A DNA stretch of 64,000 nucleotides from Erythrobasidium yunnanense (lineage: Eukaryota > Basidiomycota > Cystobasidiomycetes > Erythrobasidiales > Erythrobasidiaceae): assembly GCA_001600175.1 (NCBI GenBank), contig BCJC01000001.1, positions 1,506,065 through 1,570,064 of the forward strand. The letters run 5' to 3'. A program made the translations under genes and the position numbers. Positions within the stretch are counted from its first letter, which is position 1; each line of letters opens with the position of its first letter. Positions 11,790 through 20,817 of the stretch are shown one piece after another. A model generated the notes under the pieces. It was not told the DNA's origin. It did not search any database and saw only the letters and a program-made list of their open reading frames with translations.

Positions 11790-12472
11790 ATGTCGGGCGA
11801 AGCATGGCAAGCGAAACAACGACGACGAACGATAGGACCATGAACCGACGAGCTGATGTGACCCCGCTGCTCGCTTGTCCCGTCATTTCCAGGCTATTCC
11901 TGTTCGCCGTCATCATGTCGGCAGTCCTCCTATTCACCTCAGTCTTCTTCATCATCATGTTTAGCGACTTGGAATGCGTGAGTGCATCCGAAACACCCTG
12001 AGCGGTCATGGCTGGCCTGACCGCAAACCCAAACCCTCCAGGACTACCTCAACCCCATCGACCTCTGCAACAAGCTCAATCAAGTGCGTACAATTCACAT
12101 TACTTTGTGCATGCGGATTCAGCTAAACCGCTCGTTTCCAGTTCGTCCTACCCGAGATGATCGCACACGCTGTCCTCACCACTTTCTTCCTCTTCTCGCT
12201 CCAATTCATAGCGTTGATCATCAATGCACCGCTAGTAGCATACAACGTAAACAAGATCATGACGAAACAGCACATGTACGATGCGACAGAGATATTCAGG
12301 ACTCTTGGGCAGCATAAGAAGGAATGCTTCATCAAGCTAGGGTGAGCGATAGACTCTCTTAGACAATCTAGAAGTACAAGAGTACTGATAAATGTTAATC
12401 GCCAGGTTCTACCTCCTTTGCTTCTTCTACTACCTCTACCGGATGATCCTGGCTCTGGTCCAGGACGAATAG
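11790..12472 (+). CDS. ERV14: Cornichon-family ER cargo receptor
   Basis: Three-pass membrane protein of COPII vesicles that recruits transmembrane cargo at ER exit. Five exons (11790-11806, 11893-11977, 12042-12083, 12142-12341, 12406-12472) give 136 residues, the normal length. After the 17-nt first exon (MSGEAW) come LFLFAVIMSAVLLFTS, MFSDLEC, DYLNPIDLCNKLNQ, the membrane segment LTTFFLFSLQFIALIINAPL, TKQHMYDATEIFR and LCFFYYLYRMI. The first intron (11807-11892) must begin with GC (gcaagc) rather than GT to keep the frame and the invariant Trp-Leu junction. Family and structure are secure. Confidence 0.97.
11807..11892 (+). other. GC-AG intron in the cornichon gene
   Basis: The donor reads TG|gcaagc and the acceptor ttccag|G. 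Only this GC donor joins MSGEAW to LFLFAV in frame; no GT nearby does. The surrounding protein is so conserved that the junction is close to certain. Confidence 0.85.
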
Positions 12473-12962
12473 AGGCCTGGCAGTAGTAGGACTATAAGCG
12501 GAATCTCATCAGCAGAATCCTCTGTCCCGAACAAGCAGCCTGGCCTTGCAAGACAAGGCAGAAACGATATTATAGACCAACAACCAGCAACCTTACCTTC
12601 TTCTGGCGAAACATACGCTCTAGTGCCCGATAGAGAACCTTTCCTTATCCTTGCCACGCGGTCCTGAGTTGTTAGAATGTACCGAAGCTGTTATACGAAG
12701 AAATGCCTATACCCTCAGACTGTCATCGAAGTGGACGGGCACTGACGCGCTGACCATCTCTTACATATTTCTGTCGTTTAGTAGCAATGCGGAGTACTCT
12801 GGACGGGCTGGCTTTTATGCACTAGCAAGTCAATCGAGTCAAAAGACAATCCGACTGCAAGAAGGCAGATAGGATGAAGAAGCTGCTAGGACGGACAACG
12901 AGAAGAAGGCTTGATAGTTCAGTAAGAGTCGAATTCATGGTCTCCGAGACTATCCCCCTACT
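12473..12962. other. Intergenic, no gene seen
   Basis: About 490 bases lie between the cornichon stop and the stop of the first array gene (convergent). Two short frames (12436-12657 minus, 12651-12872 plus) have no motif, and the first overlaps the last cornichon exon, so neither is called. Confidence 0.5.
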
Positions 12963-13435
12963 TTAACGCTTGCTTTTCTTCTTCTTGGGTAAAGCCTGCT
13001 TCGTTCCGACCGGCGGAGAATAGGCTGGGAGGTCGAAGTGTCTACAAAGGTCCTTGTAGGTGTCGCTCTTATTGTGGAAGTGCCCTCGCTCTGGGTACGA
13101 GCATCTAGCCCATGCTCTTTCGGCATGCTGATGCCAGAGGTGATGACCAAACTTCGCCAGAGACTCCTCATCATACATCGACCCAAAGCTACGCTCACAT
13201 GCGCCACAACTTCATGTTGCGTGACGTCGGTCCATCAGACGAGACGTCAGCGCAGGTTGTATTACGGAGGGCAGACAAGGCATACTCACACCAAGAAATG
13301 AGATTTGCTTCTATGGATCGACACGTAGTAGAAGGCCTTACGGTCCGGCATGAATTGGGCTGCGCACAGGTGCGGCAGCTCTTCAAAGACTGGCCAGTCC
13401 GGGAGGCTGCGGAGTGGTTTGAAGAGCTGAGTCAT
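12963..13435 (-). CDS. Array gene A: small Cys/His-rich zinc-finger-like protein, family not recognised
   Basis: Two exons (13290-13435, 13210-13289 intron, 12963-13209) give 130 residues. Exon 1 opens MTQLFKPLRSLPDWPVFEEL and carries PHLCAAQFMPDRKAFYY. The intron falls in phase 2, one codon before the first cysteine. Exon 2 carries CGACERSFG, then HLWHQH, then ARC and CRHFDLP, giving C-x2-C-x18-H-x4-H-x7-C-x18-C-x-H-F. It ends in a basic tail (PKKKKSKR). The C2H2 half resembles BED-type or classical zinc fingers in residue order. I know no named family with the whole pattern. No signal peptide or membrane segment is seen. Its closest relative in the array is copy B, which shares LPxxSPPVGTK after the second module. 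Confidence 0.7.
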
Positions 13436-13555
13436 GATTGAGCTAAGCCGTATCAAGATGATAGAATCGTATAGGAGGGAGACAAGTGGCAGACGACCAG
13501 ACTCACAAATGCGCTCCTCGCGGACACGAGGCGATGCTTGGCGCCTCGAAAGGGC

Positions 13556-13943
13556 ATGCGAGGGCTTTGTCAGACAGACAATGCAGCAGACGAAAGACAC
13601 AGCCTGAAGCAATCGAAGTTATTTAGCCCGTCTGGCGAACTCTCAACGCTGCTAGCTTCAATATGCACGATAGTACCCTCTCCTTCCCCTTCCATCTCTC
13701 GCGATTTTAGGCTGTCGGAGTATATTGCAGATGTGTTATGCGAAGAGATGGAGGTACTCAAAGTCTGCTGTTTGTAGGCTTGGCGAATTACTGATGTACT
13801 GACAATCCTGTGTATATCGTCCAGCAGCAAGCTACCGAAGCATCCGCACAGATCACCGATTGTTCATCAGTAAGTCGGTGGATCAGGGAACGAATGCGAT
13901 ATTTTAGGAGGGCGAGTTACGACGGAAGGTTTTGGCTCAACTA
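13556..13943 (+). CDS. Possible small spliced gene, divergent from array gene A
   Basis: The first exon (13556-13762) reads as a plausible acidic protein with SEYIADVLCEEMEVLK at its end. An intron (13763-13824, gtctgc...gtccag) would join it to QQATEASAQITDCSS. The frame then either continues to a stop at 13943 or splices again at a perfect gtaagt (13870). No family is recognised. It faces array gene A with about 120 bases between starts. Weak call: it rests on splice signals and protein-like composition only. Confidence 0.3.
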
Positions 13944-13970
13944 GGTGCCAAGTCTGAATCTACGAACTTG

Positions 13971-14408
13971 CTAATTCTTTCCTCGTCTCTTCTTGGTTCC
14001 GACAGGAGGCGATAGCATTGGAAGCTTGAAGTGGTTGCAGAAGCTTTCGTAAGTGATTGCTCTCCTGTCGAACTCGTGACACTCTGATTCTGAGCATCTG
14101 ATGTACGCTGTTTCAGCATGCTTTCTCCACAGATGGTAGCCGAAATTTGCCTGGGCTCCATCGTCACTGTATGATCCGAACTCCCTGCTACAGGCACCAC
14201 AGCTTGGGACATCGGAGGAGAGTCGTCATCGTCAGCCTCTCTGTCATGAAGCTGCTATCTAGCAAGGACGGGCTTACATCAACTTTTCAGCCGGATGGCT
14301 CTGAGGTGCTAAGTAGGGCAGCCACCTGCGTTTTGGCATGAAGCTTACTGAGCATAGGTGTGGAAACATCTCAAAGACCAGCGAGGGTCTCTGAGCACGA
14401 CGGGACAT
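13971..14408 (-). CDS. Array gene B: small Cys/His-rich zinc-finger-like protein
   Basis: Two exons (14278-14408, 13971-14202) give 120 residues. Exon 1 opens MSRRAQRPSLVFEMFPHLC and continues SVSFMPKRRWLPY, clearly the counterpart of copy A. The 75-nt intron is again in phase 2 just before the cysteine pair, with acceptor cccaag. Exon 2 gives CGACSREFGSY, HLWRKH, YIRC and FCNHFKLP, with the same C-x2-C-x18-H-x4-H-x7-C-x18-C-x-H-F spacing as copy A. It ends LSPPVGTKKRRGKN. All presumed metal ligands are intact, so this copy is probably functional. The biochemical role is unknown. Confidence 0.72.
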
Positions 14409-15189
14409 TTCCGAGGTTTGTCTGTTGCTTGTGAGTTAGAAACGCTGATGTTTTGTGCAGAAGAGAGTCAAGCGGTAGACAGCCGAGGGCGCTTTAAAAG
14501 TGCTAGATCAGGCGATGCATAGGGCAACCTCAAAGGGTACATGTATGCTTTGTCAGACTGACAAAAGTACGAATTTGTAGGTCAGCTGAGCACTAGCTTT
14601 TAACGTGATGAGTCAGGCTACCTCTACCTCCGAGCAGGTAAGGTCAGCTGTGGCCTACTCAACGCAGCTGAGCATGCTTATGTGATCTTGCAGGCTGATA
14701 CAAGCACATGCTTCAAGGCTGCGACAGCAAGGCGACAGCAAGCATGGCTGAAATCTCGTTTCTAAAGCTCGCGCTTTCTGCCACCTACAGCCACCGAGAC
14801 CGCTCAGTGGACGCGGGACGTACAAGTCTATACGGACACGACAAAGCCAACGCATTTCACAATCTCTCCCGTTCGGAGCCTACTTCTAGCTTATACGAAT
14901 TCATGGTCGATGACTGCCGTCCTCTCATCTTCTTTCGGCCTTGAGAGTCGCCAAAAAGAGACACCCGCTGCGTCACTAAATAAGTGCAGCAGTCGCTTCG
15001 GCATATCTATCGTGCAGTCTATAATGCCCTCCTTCAGGTTTCTATCAAGAGCAAGTGCAAGCTAGCCCTGGACACTTGATGTGTGTCTCGCTACGTTAGC
15101 ACAAGTATGGTTCTCTCAGATCATGCAGTAAATCACAACGTCAATAGCTGAGCGGAAGGCTTCAATACGATGAATCTGGAAGCTCGCTA
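14409..15189. other. Gap in the zinc-finger array, contents unclear
   Basis: On the minus strand a stretch near 14900-14990 weakly resembles exon 1 of the array genes and one near 14740-14850 weakly resembles exon 2, but out of register, so this may be a sixth, decayed copy. On the plus strand ATG 14608 opens MSQATSTSEQ before a good gtaagg donor, followed by a 79-codon frame (14708-14944), but I could not join them convincingly. No gene is called. Confidence 0.3.
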
Positions 15190-15667
15190 CTATGCGGACG
15201 ATCGGCTACTGCGACTGCTGCCCCTGCTAAACACGCTCAGACTAGCAGGCGACGCTGTCCTGGTGCTGGACGTAGGAAGTCGAGGCAGCGGTGGCATTGG
15301 CAGGCCGAAATGCCAGCAGAAGTCTTCGTAAGTCGTGATCTCCTCTGCCCAATGTTCTTCGCATCTGAGATCTGCGTCCTTGGTTTGCTGACTCCCCAGA
15401 TGTCTGGCGAGCTTGGTCTGGTTCCTTGCCTTGGTATAGGCTCCAAAATCTTGCCGACACAGTCCACAACTGGCGATGCAACCTCGTTGAGCCGAGATCA
15501 GACAATGACACTAACACAGCTTACATCAGGGCCGAGGGGTCTCTTCGCGATCTGTGTAGATACGCCTTCTATTCGTCATATGGCATAAAGGATGCATCGG
15601 CTAGGTGCGCAGGGTAGGGAGCGGAGCGGCGCGCGCTTCTCTGATGATAATGATGTGCTGAAGTCAT
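15190..15667 (-). pseudogene. Array copy C: broken member of the Cys/His-rich family
   Basis: Exon 1 (15525-15667) opens MTSAHHYHQRSARR, carries the family's HLADASFMP, then meets an in-frame TAG at 15569-15571 before KAYLHRSRRDPSALI. The intron (15470-15524) keeps phase 2 and the family position. Exon 2 (15190-15469) is fully open and gives CGLCRQDFGAY, C-x2-C-x18-H, but the second histidine of H-x4-H is replaced by Gln (HLGSQQ). The distal C-x14-C-x-H-F is intact, with a Ser-rich tail. A nonsense codon plus a lost ligand point to a pseudogene, though the open exon 2 suggests the damage is recent or that another start is used. A possible plus-strand gene overlaps exon 1. Confidence 0.62.
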
Positions 15668-15988
15668 CTAGCAAAACGATCTTTGGCGCTATACTCGCGT
15701 TTGGCCAGATGAACGAAGACAAGCGGGCTCTGGAGGGTGCAGCAGAGCTTGACGCATTTGCATCGCCTCCGATAGCGGTCTACCAAAAAGGGCAAGAAAA
15801 CCCGAAGGAGTAGGTCAACGCCAGCGATAAGCACGTGTGACTAACAACTATCCGATAGCTTGGAAGAGCATGAGCCGATGTTGTCCGACCCGATGTCAGG
15901 TTGGCTATTGCATAGTCGACCAGACACATTGAGTAGCTCCTCAGTGGAACGGCATTCGATCAGCATCATCTCCGACGACAGCGCTTGA
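15592..15988 (+). CDS. Possible small spliced gene antisense to / divergent from copy C
   Basis: Two exons (15592-15809 and 15859-15988) with a 49-nt intron (gtaggt...ccgatag) join YQKGQENPK to DLEEHEPMLSDPMSGW. The protein ends VERHSISIISDDSA. An internal ATG at 15709 would avoid overlap with exon 1 of copy C. The joined protein is hydrophilic and protein-like, but I recognise no domain. Confidence 0.35.
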
Positions 15989-16177
15989 CGAAAGAATCGA
16001 CTGCCCTATTTCGCTAGCCTGAAATGAAAGAGTGCGTAAGCCTTGTCGTGCGTTGGCTTGGGACCGCCAAATCATCTCTACATCCCTACAGATCACCACG
16101 ACGCTGCACATAGATTGAGGAGGAGGAGGTTGTCTTCGCATGATGCACAAAGTACAACGCAGGTAGCCAACGCAGTT

Positions 16178-16631
16178 CTACCTCTCATTGGCCGCTCTGC
16201 CAGTGATAGGACTGCTGAAGACTTGAGGGCTCTTCGGAGATGGCGTTCTGCTGGCAGTGTCCTTCACCTTCACTGGCGGCGTCAAAATACTGAAGTGACC
16301 GCATAGGGCTGCCGTCGAATCGAACCTTGGGTAATAACTGTGCTGACCGCAGTATATGTATGCGCCTCTGACATGCTCTTTGTAAAGATGTTTAGCAAAG
16401 CTGTACTGATTCTTGCGGCTGGTGTATACTCCGAAGTCCTCGTAGCAAGTCCCGCAGCTGAGGGACAAAAGAGTCAGCTTTGTTGCAAACAACATGAGGG
16501 CTGGGAGGTCAGACCGACACTAGGGTGTTTCGGCTACCTTCAGCCATATATCGAACCCAGCCGCTGGTCGCTGAAGGTGCGTACCAGGCACCAGCAAGAT
16601 GGTGGGGCCATGGAGCATCGTTCGTGTTCAT
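16178..16631 (-). CDS. Array gene D: small Cys/His-rich zinc-finger-like protein
   Basis: Two exons (16519-16631, 16178-16457) give 130 residues. Exon 1 reads MNTNDAPWPHHLAGAWYAPS, aligned with the PHLCxxxFMP block of A and B. A 61-nt intron (gtcggt...ccctcag) in phase 2 leads to CGTCYEDFGVY, HLYKEH, YIYC and LCGHFSIL, giving C-x2-C-x18-H-x4-H-x7-C-x15-C-x-H-F. All ligands are present. The tail is Ser/Pro-rich (SPKSPQVFSS), like copies C and E and unlike the basic tails of A and B, so the array splits into two subgroups. Function unknown. Confidence 0.7.
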
Positions 16632-16989
16632 TCCGTTGTTAGCTGAAGCTCTTGAGCCGGACATCCTGTTTGATCAGGAGACAAGATACGTGCAAGCGAG
16701 TCAGCGCTCTTGTAGCCTGCGAGCTTCGCCTCCCGGTTCCGCGGCGAGACGGCAACAATGGGCATACGTAAGCTTCGAGTCATCGGCTTGCAGGACAGAT
16801 TGTGCAAGTTTGCTATATCTGCTAGACTAAATAATGTTGCGCTGGGGTTCTGGCCGTACATCATTGCTTCAGGGTTTGAGATGCTGTTTGAGCTGGGACT
16901 ACTGAGGTTATAGCATCTACGCTGTCGTTGTACAGAAATTAAGTCTTGTGGGAGGTGTTGGGGTAGTAGCGATGGATTCTGGCCCAACC
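16632..16989. other. Gap between array genes D and E
   Basis: A minus-strand frame of 121 codons (16628-16993) stays open across this gap, but its first in-frame ATG is internal, its composition is unremarkable, and its stop overlaps the ATG of gene D. I treat it as the promoter region of D. Confidence 0.35.
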
Positions 16990-17514
16990 TCACGAGCTGT
17001 CTGAAGTGCGTGGGCCATCTGGACTGTGCCTCCTGCTGAAGACACGCTCGTTTGCAGGAGAGGGTGTCCTGGTGGCAGCTGGCGCGGTTCGTCTGTATCG
17101 AGAGGGCAGGGCCAGATACAGCGCAAAGTGTAAACAGAAGTCTTCCTTCCAGTAAAATCGCTCATGAGGGTGTCGATGACATTGAACGATGGCGGTTTCA
17201 GCATGAAAGTTCCATGTGTGTGCCGCATAGTACCTTTGGCTTCTGTGCGATGTGCACGGACCAAAATTGTAGCCGCATGAAGCGCAGCTACAGATGCAGC
17301 TCGTCAGCGTGGGAACGGCACGGCGTTGAAGCGGGACGCACACGAGATGAGAAGCATCGTGAGCATCTCTGACATAGTGGTAACGATCGTCGAGCCGTCT
17401 AGGAGGCATGCCCTCCTCAGACGCAGGCACAAAAGCGGCATGGTTGAGATGCGGAAGGTATGTAGCGACGCTTGGGCCTTGAATATAGGAATGATGACGG
17501 TGATGACGGGACAT
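16990..17514 (-). CDS. Array gene E: small Cys/His-rich zinc-finger-like protein
   Basis: Two exons (17342-17514, 16990-17287) give 156 residues. The start ATG 17514 gives MSRHHRHHSYIQGPS, matching the MSR start of copy B, followed by YLPHLNHAAFVP, the family block. The 54-nt intron (gtgcgt...ctgtag) is in phase 2 before CASCGYNFGPC, then HTWNFH, IVQC and FCLHFALYL: C-x2-C-x18-H-x4-H-x7-C-x14-C-x-H-F. The unspliced frame stays open through the intron, which hides the family start. The tail is Arg/Ser/Pro-rich. Most upstream of the five same-strand copies. Confidence 0.68.
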   Translation of the reverse strand: MSRHHRHHSYIQGPSVATYLPHLNHAAFVPASEEGMPPRRLDDRYHYVRDAHDASHLVCVPLQRRAVPTLTSCICSCASCGYNFGPCTSHRSQRYYAAHTWNFHAETAIVQCHRHPHERFYWKEDFCLHFALYLALPSRYRRTAPAATRTPSPANERVFSRRHSPDGPRTSDSS

Positions 17515-17923
17515 CTCGTTGTGTGAGAGAGTTCGAAGGTTAGGATGCAAGTCCCAACAGACTTCCAGCTGCGAAAATTTGGGGTTCATCAAAAGGCATA
17601 GCCTCTTCGATGACTTTGGGTGCATCGAGAGGTGTTCTGTGTGAGCGCTCGAGACGCACTTAGCCTCGTGCAGCGTGTATCGTAGTTGCTGGGAACCATT
17701 TTCGCCAGGACACTCTTTAACCTGTCCAGGATGTTCCGCACACAGACTTGGTAATAAGTCATCAACAAGAGTCTGGACGGTGAGAAGTAGTGCGCCAAGG
17801 TATGTAGGGTCAACTCTTGCGGCTGTCCAGCTCCTTGCCTTCGCCATCTTGCACCAATCCTTTGCAGACTTTCATATACCCAGGTTCAATAGGGATTTGA
17901 TGGACCGTTGCAGATCATAGGAC
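17515..17923. promoter_or_regulatory. Divergent intergenic region, array gene E / ERF4
   Basis: About 410 bases lie between two diverging start codons. The minus-strand frame of gene E stays open well into it, but without a family motif. I see no further gene. Confidence 0.4.
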
Positions 17924-18956
17924 ATGCAGGAGGCATCGACGATGGCCAGCCGGGTCTTCAATTCTTCGCATGCTCTGGGACCGCTCGCAGGTCACCAGGA
18001 TAGCGATGGCCCAGCGATAACAGGCAGCTCGTTGTCTAAGACAGCATCGCCCAGAAGATATGACACTCGCGGTGTAGATGGATCCCTGAATACGTCGCAA
18101 TCGAGCGGAAACGAAGGGGCACATGGTCTGCGATATCCTCCTCAACCGCAAGAGAACCCATCGCAGATGTCTCCTACTGCATATGGTCCACATGCACTTA
18201 CGTCTGAATGGGCTGCGCCTCATTCTGCCCAAGAACCGCCGCTCAACGCGTCTCATTTACATGCGCAAATGTACAATGAATCCACTTCCAATGGCTATCG
18301 GACATATCCTTCTGAATCTGACAATGGTCCGAACACCGCGTCTGGCTTCGCAAGGCAGGCTGGAAGACGGTCTGTTCAGATCTTTGGGACACCTCAGATA
18401 GGTATCATTGGCAAGCATAAGCCTCGAGAGATAGTCAGGATAGACAGAGACTATTCGGATGGTGAGATATGTCAATTCTGGAGTGGCTATCCGATGGAGC
18501 TCGAAGGCCGGGTGAGCGACACTCTCATTGCAAATGTCACTTTGTGCAGAAGAATGCTGATCAATCTGCTACCAGGTATCTGCCACGCAGCATCTCACCA
18601 TCATGAACAAGCTCAACACCATCCTCGCATCAGCTTTCAACCCATACAAATCCATCTTCGACAACCTTCTGGCAGTTTTTTCACTCTACCTCTCGACCTG
18701 GTTGCTGTCGAGCCATTATGACAGAGTAAGTGCCCTGCATCATACTTGTGTGTCTCGTGCTTAATGATATGTTCAGGAAATACTTAAATTCGAAGCCGCC
18801 CTCGAGCAAGCCAATCGGAATGTCTACAATGGGCTTGGTCTGAATCTTCTCAACCCAAAGAAGAATGGCTATCTATTTGTACGTCTATGGAAGTGACACA
18901 GCAACCGAGTTGTTACTGATGCGAAACGTCGCCAGCTTGAGCTGGAGTATTACTAG
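17924..18956 (+). CDS. ERF4: Erf4/Shr5-family subunit of the Ras palmitoyltransferase
   Basis: Partner of the DHHC enzyme Erf2, which palmitoylates Ras at the ER or Golgi. Four exons (17924-18511, 18576-18725, 18777-18878, 18936-18956) give 286 residues. The N-terminal 160 residues are Ser/Pro/Gln-rich and look disordered. The family domain begins at REIVRIDRDYSDG and continues YPMELEGR, TIMNKLNTILASAFNPY, LYLSTWLLSSHYDRE, GLGLNLLNPKKNGYLFL, ending LELEYY, as in Golgin A7/ERF4 proteins. Conservation spans all three splice junctions, so the exons are secure. Start: ATG 17924 or ATG 17942 (better context, A at -3 and G at +4). Confidence 0.9.
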
Positions 18957-19170
18957 TCACTTAGCATAACGAGCGGTCTTTAGTCGCAGAAGAAGTTTGA
19001 TATATATTAGTTTCCTGTTGTTGATTCTAGTCTAAGCTCTGTCGTTTCACATTCCTCCTATCTTGTCGCTATAGCTACATCTGTTCGAAGCTGCTAGATA
19101 CAGTTATACTGCTCACTTCCTTACCTTGCTGGTCGGATGAGTCGAAACTCACAGCATACATCCACCATTT

Positions 19171-20715
19171 TCAAGCTGGCCCAGGCAGCGGGCTTATACC
19201 GCTATGCAGTCTCTCGCAGATCTCAAGAAACCGGGCATCCGTCTCTGCCGTCAGCAGTCCATGCCTGAATCACGTTGACATCAGCGTGTATCTCTTCGTA
19301 AGGACAATGGCTACTCGCCGAACGAAGAAGTCCAACAAGACCAACGCGCAGTTTGGCTTGAACTCTTCTTCCACGATTCTTTCCAGCACTTCTTCAACAG
19401 GCATGAGCAGGAAGTCTTCCGCCTCTCCATCGTTCGGCCGGAGTACTAGTGGTTCTCCGTTGTCGTTTACCGCCGGCGTACCATCGTTTGTAGCGCCATC
19501 ATCGCTTGGCTTCTTTGTCTGGGCGGGATCGGGCATCTGTAGCTCGTATATGTATTGCGTCTCAGGTTGTAGCCAGCCTTTCTTGTTCTTGTAGACATAA
19601 GAGACTGTTCCAGCCGCTCGTATCCGTCTTCGAACGAAGGTAGGAGGTAATGAAGCTTCTTCGACTGGCAGGTCCAGGTTAGCCGATGCACATAACATAT
19701 TAGATGTATCAAAACATACCACACTCTCTTATGACGGATTCGAGCGGACTATCACCAGCTGTGATGCCTCCCGCTACTGAATTATCGAGGTAACCAGGCC
19801 AGGTCTGTTTCGTCTTGCTTCTTCTCGGTGTCCATATCAGGTACTTGTTGTCGGAGTTGACGACATAGGCAGTAAGATGTACACCCCATGTTGCGAAGCC
19901 GAACAAAGAGCATGCAGCGCGCTCGATGTTCAAGACGGTATTTGAGCCGGGAAGGGGAGTAAAGTTCGCATCGTCTTGTGACAGAGGTGGTCCATACACT
20001 GCATACAGCTCGTTTCGCCAGCCTTGAATGCGAAAGCCAAGTCAGCTTGATGCAGGAACCACTCTTCTGAGGCAGACTCGCCTTTCAGCTCTTCTGGAAA
20101 GCGGCCTTCCTGCTTCCAGCCTCTAGCAAGTCTGTCCATATGTTCGCTCCGCAGCTCAAAAGGAAGCTCCGACTGGTTTATCCAATCCTCGAATGCTACA
20201 GCCCATGTGTCTTCGCCCTGAGCAGTCTTGAGCATCTTCCAGCATGGCTGTGACTTCATCTTCGTGACTGTGCTCGTGTTGTCTAGTTCGAGCATCTCTA
20301 CTATGCTAGGCCGCAGAAAGCCGATAGGTTGCTTATCGCTTTCCTTGACGAAGAAAGGCACGAGGACTTCTTCCTCTTCTTCTCGGTTGCTATTAGAGGC
20401 TTCACCATGCCCTAATGCATCTCGTTCTGCGTGCACGCGCTGCCGCTCAAAGTGTTGTGCGCTGAAAGATCCTCTCGGTAATCGCGTATTGTCGCATGCT
20501 TCGACGGCAGGCAGCAGCGTCCAGCATCCTGAAGGCAGCGTCAATGGTCTGAAGTCTGCCTGAATATCCTCATCGTCTTGGAAGGTGGGAGTAGCAGATT
20601 GCAGGCCTGCGCTTGAAATGTATGCATGAGAGCCTTGGTCGAGATCTTCAGCAAAGAAACCACTCGGCACACGCTCGTGCGCAGATGAAGTTGAAGCTTC
20701 AGTAAACAAGGCCAT
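19171..20715 (-). CDS. Nudix hydrolase of the DUF4743 / thiamine-pyrophosphokinase-linked type
   Basis: Nudix enzyme related to fungal YJR142W and plant NUDT20/24, thought to hydrolyse oxidised thiamine-derived diphosphates (family knowledge). Four exons (20082-20715, 19720-20022, 19319-19664, 19171-19264) give 458 residues. The N-terminal domain shows PIGFLRPSIVEMLE and LPFELRSEHMDRLARGWKQ. WRNELYAVYGPP precedes ERAACSLFGFATWGVHLTAY, WTPRRSKTKQTWPGYLDN and the Nudix box GGITAGDSPLESVIRECVEE, which fits Gx5(E)x7REUxEE with Asp for the first Glu. Two of the three introns (20023-20081 and 19265-19318) need a gcgagt donor to keep the family sequence (ELKG|WRNEL and FFVR|HGLL). The C-terminus ends LEICERLH plus a short tail. 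Start at ATG 20715; the frame opens earlier only with TTG. Confidence 0.88.
19265..19318 (-). other. GC-AG intron 3 of the Nudix gene
   Basis: Donor TTCG|gcgagt, acceptor gattcag|G, 54 nt. It joins DFFVR to HGLLTAETDARFLEICERLH, the expected C-terminal block. The alternative GT donor three bases on gives an unrelated frame that soon stops. Confidence 0.7.
20023..20081 (-). other. GC-AG intron 1 of the Nudix gene
   Basis: Donor AAAG|gcgagt, acceptor cattcaag|GC, 59 nt, with a CTGAC branch-like site before the acceptor. It joins EELKG to WRNELYAVYG, the family motif. GT donors nearby leave the wrong frame. Confidence 0.75.
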
Positions 20716-20817
20716 GTATGCGCTTGTCAAAGGATCAGTTGAAGCCAAAGCAACAAGCCCAGATCGCGTATAGTACTTTGCATTTTTGCGTCTCGTCTAG
20801 CAAGTGATCATCACCTT

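Noticed and set aside
16043-16306. 87-codon plus-strand frame at the end of array gene D
   Set aside because: It is antisense to exon 2 of gene D, whose cysteine/histidine pattern is clearly coding on the other strand.
16628-16993. 121-codon minus-strand frame between array genes D and E
   Set aside because: No ATG at its start, no family motif, and its stop overlaps the ATG of gene D; more likely the promoter of D.
19970-20090. Apparent frameshift in the Nudix gene just before WRNEL
   Set aside because: A 59-nt GC-AG intron restores frame, the conserved motif and a branch-like site, so no sequencing error or pseudogene is needed.
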